Source of the DNA: Stramenopiles sp. TOSAG23-2
Lineage: Eukaryota > Sar
DNA: 17,288 nt
Direction: 5' to 3'
Assembly (NCBI GenBank): GCA_900128395.1
Contig: LT649652.1
Location: forward strand, 1-17,288
Shown here: in pieces, positions 15,090 through 17,288 of the stretch
Layout of the letters: the number at the start of each line of letters is the position of its first letter
How positions within the stretch are numbered: the first letter of the stretch is position 1
The notes under the pieces: model-generated
What the model saw: only the letters and a program-made list of their open reading frames with translations
Database searches by the model: none
What the model was told of the DNA's origin: nothing
Program-made: the position numbers and the translations under genes

Positions 15090-17057
15090 TCAATATACAT
15101 TACGTAGTAAAATATTTTCTTTCCGTAGTCTATCGTTTTCATCCACCAATCCTTTAATCTTATCAGTATATTCATCTAGTAATCCTTTCATATCTGTAAT
15201 TTGAATTTGAAATTGGCGAAATAATTCTAAATGTAAATTTTGCACATCTTTATGTACAGTTCTGGTTATATTATCGACAGCTTCATCAAGCAATTCACGT
15301 AGATCTTCATTGTTTGTCGAGGATGTTGTTGTATTATTAGTAGTGCTATCTGCAACAGTTGTTTTTTTCGTCATTGTTTCCGTTTTTTCATATATAATTT
15401 CTCTCCTTTGATTGTTTACATTAAGTAAATTATTATTTGGGAGAATAGTTGCATGTTTATTTTCAAATACTTTATGATCTATGGATTTTCGAGGTGCTAC
15501 TTCTACTACTTTTTCATCTTCTTCGTTTCTTTCTTGAAAATCGTTATTACCATTAGCAGTTGTTGTTCTCCTTGTTGTAGCTGCAAATGTGACTTTGCGG
15601 TTCTTAGTTACAGATGCTACATTTGAGGAGACCTTTAATGTTGATGGAACAATTGGATTTCTATCAAAAGACAATTCAGTGCTAGGTGCTCTTGGTACTA
15701 CTTCTTCTTCCTGTTGTAAATGATATGTTTCTTTTTGTTGTGGGGGTTTTCTTGCTTTTTCTATTTCAACTATTGGTTGTTCATCTGCTACTACGACTTT
15801 TGATATTGGTGGTTTTACTATCATTGATGGATTATTATTCTCTTGTATTCTCTTCGGTTTTTCCCTATTGACAATTGCTGGTGTTGATTCTCTTTCCCTC
15901 CGTTTCAATTTACTTTGACTTGATGTTAATTGAGATGTGATCATCGCAGTCGCAGGTTGTGCTTCAATACAACTAACTTCGACTGGTGCATGGACATCTA
16001 CATCAATTAATGGAATGGCACTTGCACCAGAACCCATGCGACGCAAATCATAGGAAAGAAAACCACCATCTGTCGTACCGACAGCAATTTGTTGACCACC
16101 TGGTAAAAACGAGCAACATGTTAATGGTGATCGTGTATGTATTTCTGTTATGACGTTACCACCACCTTCATGATCTACTAACAATAATCTCTTATCATAT
16201 CCAACAGAGGCAAAAATTGATGGACTAATCGGAGAAAATGTTACTTCGCTTGTTGGTGCACTGTGTAACCCACCATATCCTTCTCGCAATGCTCTAGTCT
16301 CTGTTTCCGTAATATCCCATATGCAAACCATACCATCCGAGCTACTGCTAGCTAATAAACGTCGATCAAGATTTGAAAACGACAGTGATGTTGTTGAAGT
16401 GGATCTATTACTACTATTACTAAATGAATCATGCAAACTCATATCATTATGGTTTTTTGATGAAGATAAAGTTAAAGCTAATTTTCCCGTCACTACGTTA
16501 TATAAAACAATTTCCCCGTTCGAGCTACCACTGCCTATGTATTTATCCCCATCACGACTGAATTCAACGCAAGTAACAGCACTTGTATGATTTTTAAAAT
16601 TTCGTATAATGGATCTTTTTTTTAGATCCCATACTTTCACTATCCTATCCGTGCCACCACAAGCTAAATATCGGGAACCTGAACTAAACGAAACTGCATT
16701 AATTTGAGGCATAATAGTATTTGAATGTTGTTGGTGTTGTTGTTGTTGTTGTTGCATACTTGTATTATTACCATACATATTCTCATCGTTGTTATTTGAC
16801 AAGGAAGACGATAAGGAATTAGAGGATGCTGACTTGTCTATTAATTGTCCTAATTTTTGTCCACTAGAATGACGCAACGTAATAGCACCATTCTCCCCTG
16901 CACTTACTAAGACTTGACCATTATGATTAAAACGTAAGCACCTTGCACCAATTTCTTCATTAAAATGGTCTCTACCATATAATTTATTATCCCTCCATGA
17001 CCATGTTTTCACACCATCATTACCACTAGTTGCAAGTATTAAAGATCGTTCTGACAT
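15090..17057 (-). CDS. NEDD1: NEDD1, WD40 gamma-tubulin-ring recruitment factor
   Basis: 655 residues from ATG at 17057 (an in-frame TAA lies six codons upstream) to TGA at 15092-15090. The N-terminal half (about 1-350) is a WD40 propeller; clear blades include IVKVWDLKKRS (139-149), GMVCIWDIT (242-250) and GGFLSYDLRRM (331-341). A low-complexity insert with polyglutamine (102-107) sits between blades. A Ser/Thr/Asn-rich, probably phosphorylated middle (about 360-585) follows. The last 69 residues (about 587-655), with ITRTVHKDVQNLHLELFRQF, LLDEY and a terminal LRKEN coil, match the conserved NEDD1 C-terminal segment that tetramerises and binds the gamma-tubulin ring complex. NEDD1 brings gamma-tubulin to centrosomes, basal bodies and spindles. 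No intron is evident in the coding region. It is the upstream head-to-tail neighbour of the SFI1-like gene. The domain order leaves little doubt about the family. Confidence 0.9.
   Translation of the reverse strand: MSERSLILATSGNDGVKTWSWRDNKLYGRDHFNEEIGARCLRFNHNGQVLVSAGENGAITLRHSSGQKLGQLIDKSASSNSLSSSLSNNNDENMYGNNTSMQQQQQQHQQHSNTIMPQINAVSFSSGSRYLACGGTDRIVKVWDLKKRSIIRNFKNHTSAVTCVEFSRDGDKYIGSGSSNGEIVLYNVVTGKLALTLSSSKNHNDMSLHDSFSNSSNRSTSTTSLSFSNLDRRLLASSSSDGMVCIWDITETETRALREGYGGLHSAPTSEVTFSPISPSIFASVGYDKRLLLVDHEGGGNVITEIHTRSPLTCCSFLPGGQQIAVGTTDGGFLSYDLRRMGSGASAIPLIDVDVHAPVEVSCIEAQPATAMITSQLTSSQSKLKRRERESTPAIVNREKPKRIQENNNPSMIVKPPISKVVVADEQPIVEIEKARKPPQQKETYHLQQEEEVVPRAPSTELSFDRNPIVPSTLKVSSNVASVTKNRKVTFAATTRRTTTANGNNDFQERNEEDEKVVEVAPRKSIDHKVFENKHATILPNNNLLNVNNQRREIIYEKTETMTKKTTVADSTTNNTTTSSTNNEDLRELLDEAVDNITRTVHKDVQNLHLELFRQFQIQITDMKGLLDEYTDKIKGLVDENDRLRKENILLRNVY
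16726..16754 (-). repeat. CAA/CAC trinucleotide tract coding polyGln/His in NEDD1
   Basis: Imperfect CAA repeats on the minus strand encode six glutamines, His, two glutamines and His after Met101. They fall in a loop between WD40 blades and are likely length-variable. Confidence 0.9.
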
Positions 17058-17071
17058 TGTTTTCAAATTAC

Positions 17072-17099
17072 CTTAGTATATATTACTTAGTATATATTA
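17072..17099. repeat. Two 14-bp tandem copies just upstream of NEDD1
   Basis: CTTAGTATATATTA occurs twice back to back (17072-17085, 17086-17099), starting 15 bp upstream of the NEDD1 ATG. On the coding strand this reads TAATATATACTAAG twice; each copy resembles a TATA-like element or ends in a possible splice acceptor AG. Confidence 0.9.
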
Positions 17100-17119
17100 A
17101 GTGAAGAATATTCAACCAC

Positions 17120-17174
17120 AAGAAAGGTGGTGGAGGGGGGGATAGGGAGAGAGAAAGAAAGAGAGAAAGAGAAG
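17120..17174 (-). promoter_or_regulatory. Pyrimidine-rich tract upstream of NEDD1
   Basis: A 55-bp tract is almost pure purine on the plus strand (AG and G runs, three T interruptions), that is, pyrimidine on the NEDD1 coding strand. It lies about 63-117 bp upstream of the start codon. It could be a CT-rich promoter element or 5' UTR, or the pyrimidine tract of a 5' UTR intron (an AAAAG|GTACTT donor-like site lies just 5' of it and ACTAAG sites just 3'). The role is inferred only. Confidence 0.4.
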
Positions 17175-17288
17175 TACCTTTTGTGTACGTTATAGATATA
17201 CATAAAGTGTGTTTTTCTCATACATATACACAATCTATTCAAACAAAAATTCAATTTTTTTTTGTTGTATTTTAATTTATTTATATAT

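Noticed and set aside
17058-17066. TTG start three codons upstream of the NEDD1 ATG
   Set aside because: Nuclear genes normally start at ATG and the ATG at 17057 gives the NEDD1 N-terminus.
17072-17288. Additional upstream coding exon of NEDD1
   Set aside because: No ORF with WD40-like sequence; the region is simple-sequence and AT-rich, and the propeller already starts at the chosen ATG.

Overview
The window is 17.3 kb of AT-rich nuclear DNA from a eukaryote. It has GT-AG introns of about 60-140 bp, AT and ATT simple repeats, and uses TAA, TAG and TGA all as stops, so the code is standard. A NEDD1 homologue and a very long SFI1-like centrin-binding protein point to a unicellular, centriole-bearing (flagellated) lineage such as an alga or another protist. 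The lineage cannot be narrowed further from sequence alone. There is no tRNA, rRNA, CRISPR array or recognisable transposon.

Layout, left to right: a PIG-Y-like subunit of the first GPI-synthesis enzyme (minus); an 857-bp AT-rich divergent intergenic region; an LRRC61-like leucine-rich-repeat gene (plus) that is broken in this sequence by two abutting out-of-frame tandem duplications; a membrane-anchored glucose/sorbosone-dehydrogenase-like protein in two exons (minus); a 218-bp divergent promoter region; a secreted PSI-domain protein with a C-terminal fibrillar-collagen-C-propeptide/fibrinogen-like fragment (plus, at least two exons); a single 7.7-kb ORF for a 2554-residue SFI1-like protein with about 46 centrin-binding-type repeats (minus); a 1.05-kb AT-rich spacer; and NEDD1 (minus).

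Two themes stand out. First, NEDD1 (gamma-tubulin recruitment) and the giant SFI1-like centrin scaffold are head-to-tail neighbours, both centrosome/basal-body genes. Second, five sharp direct duplications (75-248 bp periods) crowd into 1.3-6.7 kb, all inside or at the 3' ends of genes. Deleting one copy of each of the two that break LRRC61 restores exactly a 261-residue ORF. Seven of the eight differences between the two 247-bp copies are synonymous, which looks like two alleles placed side by side (an assembly join or allelic recombination) rather than a decaying pseudogene.
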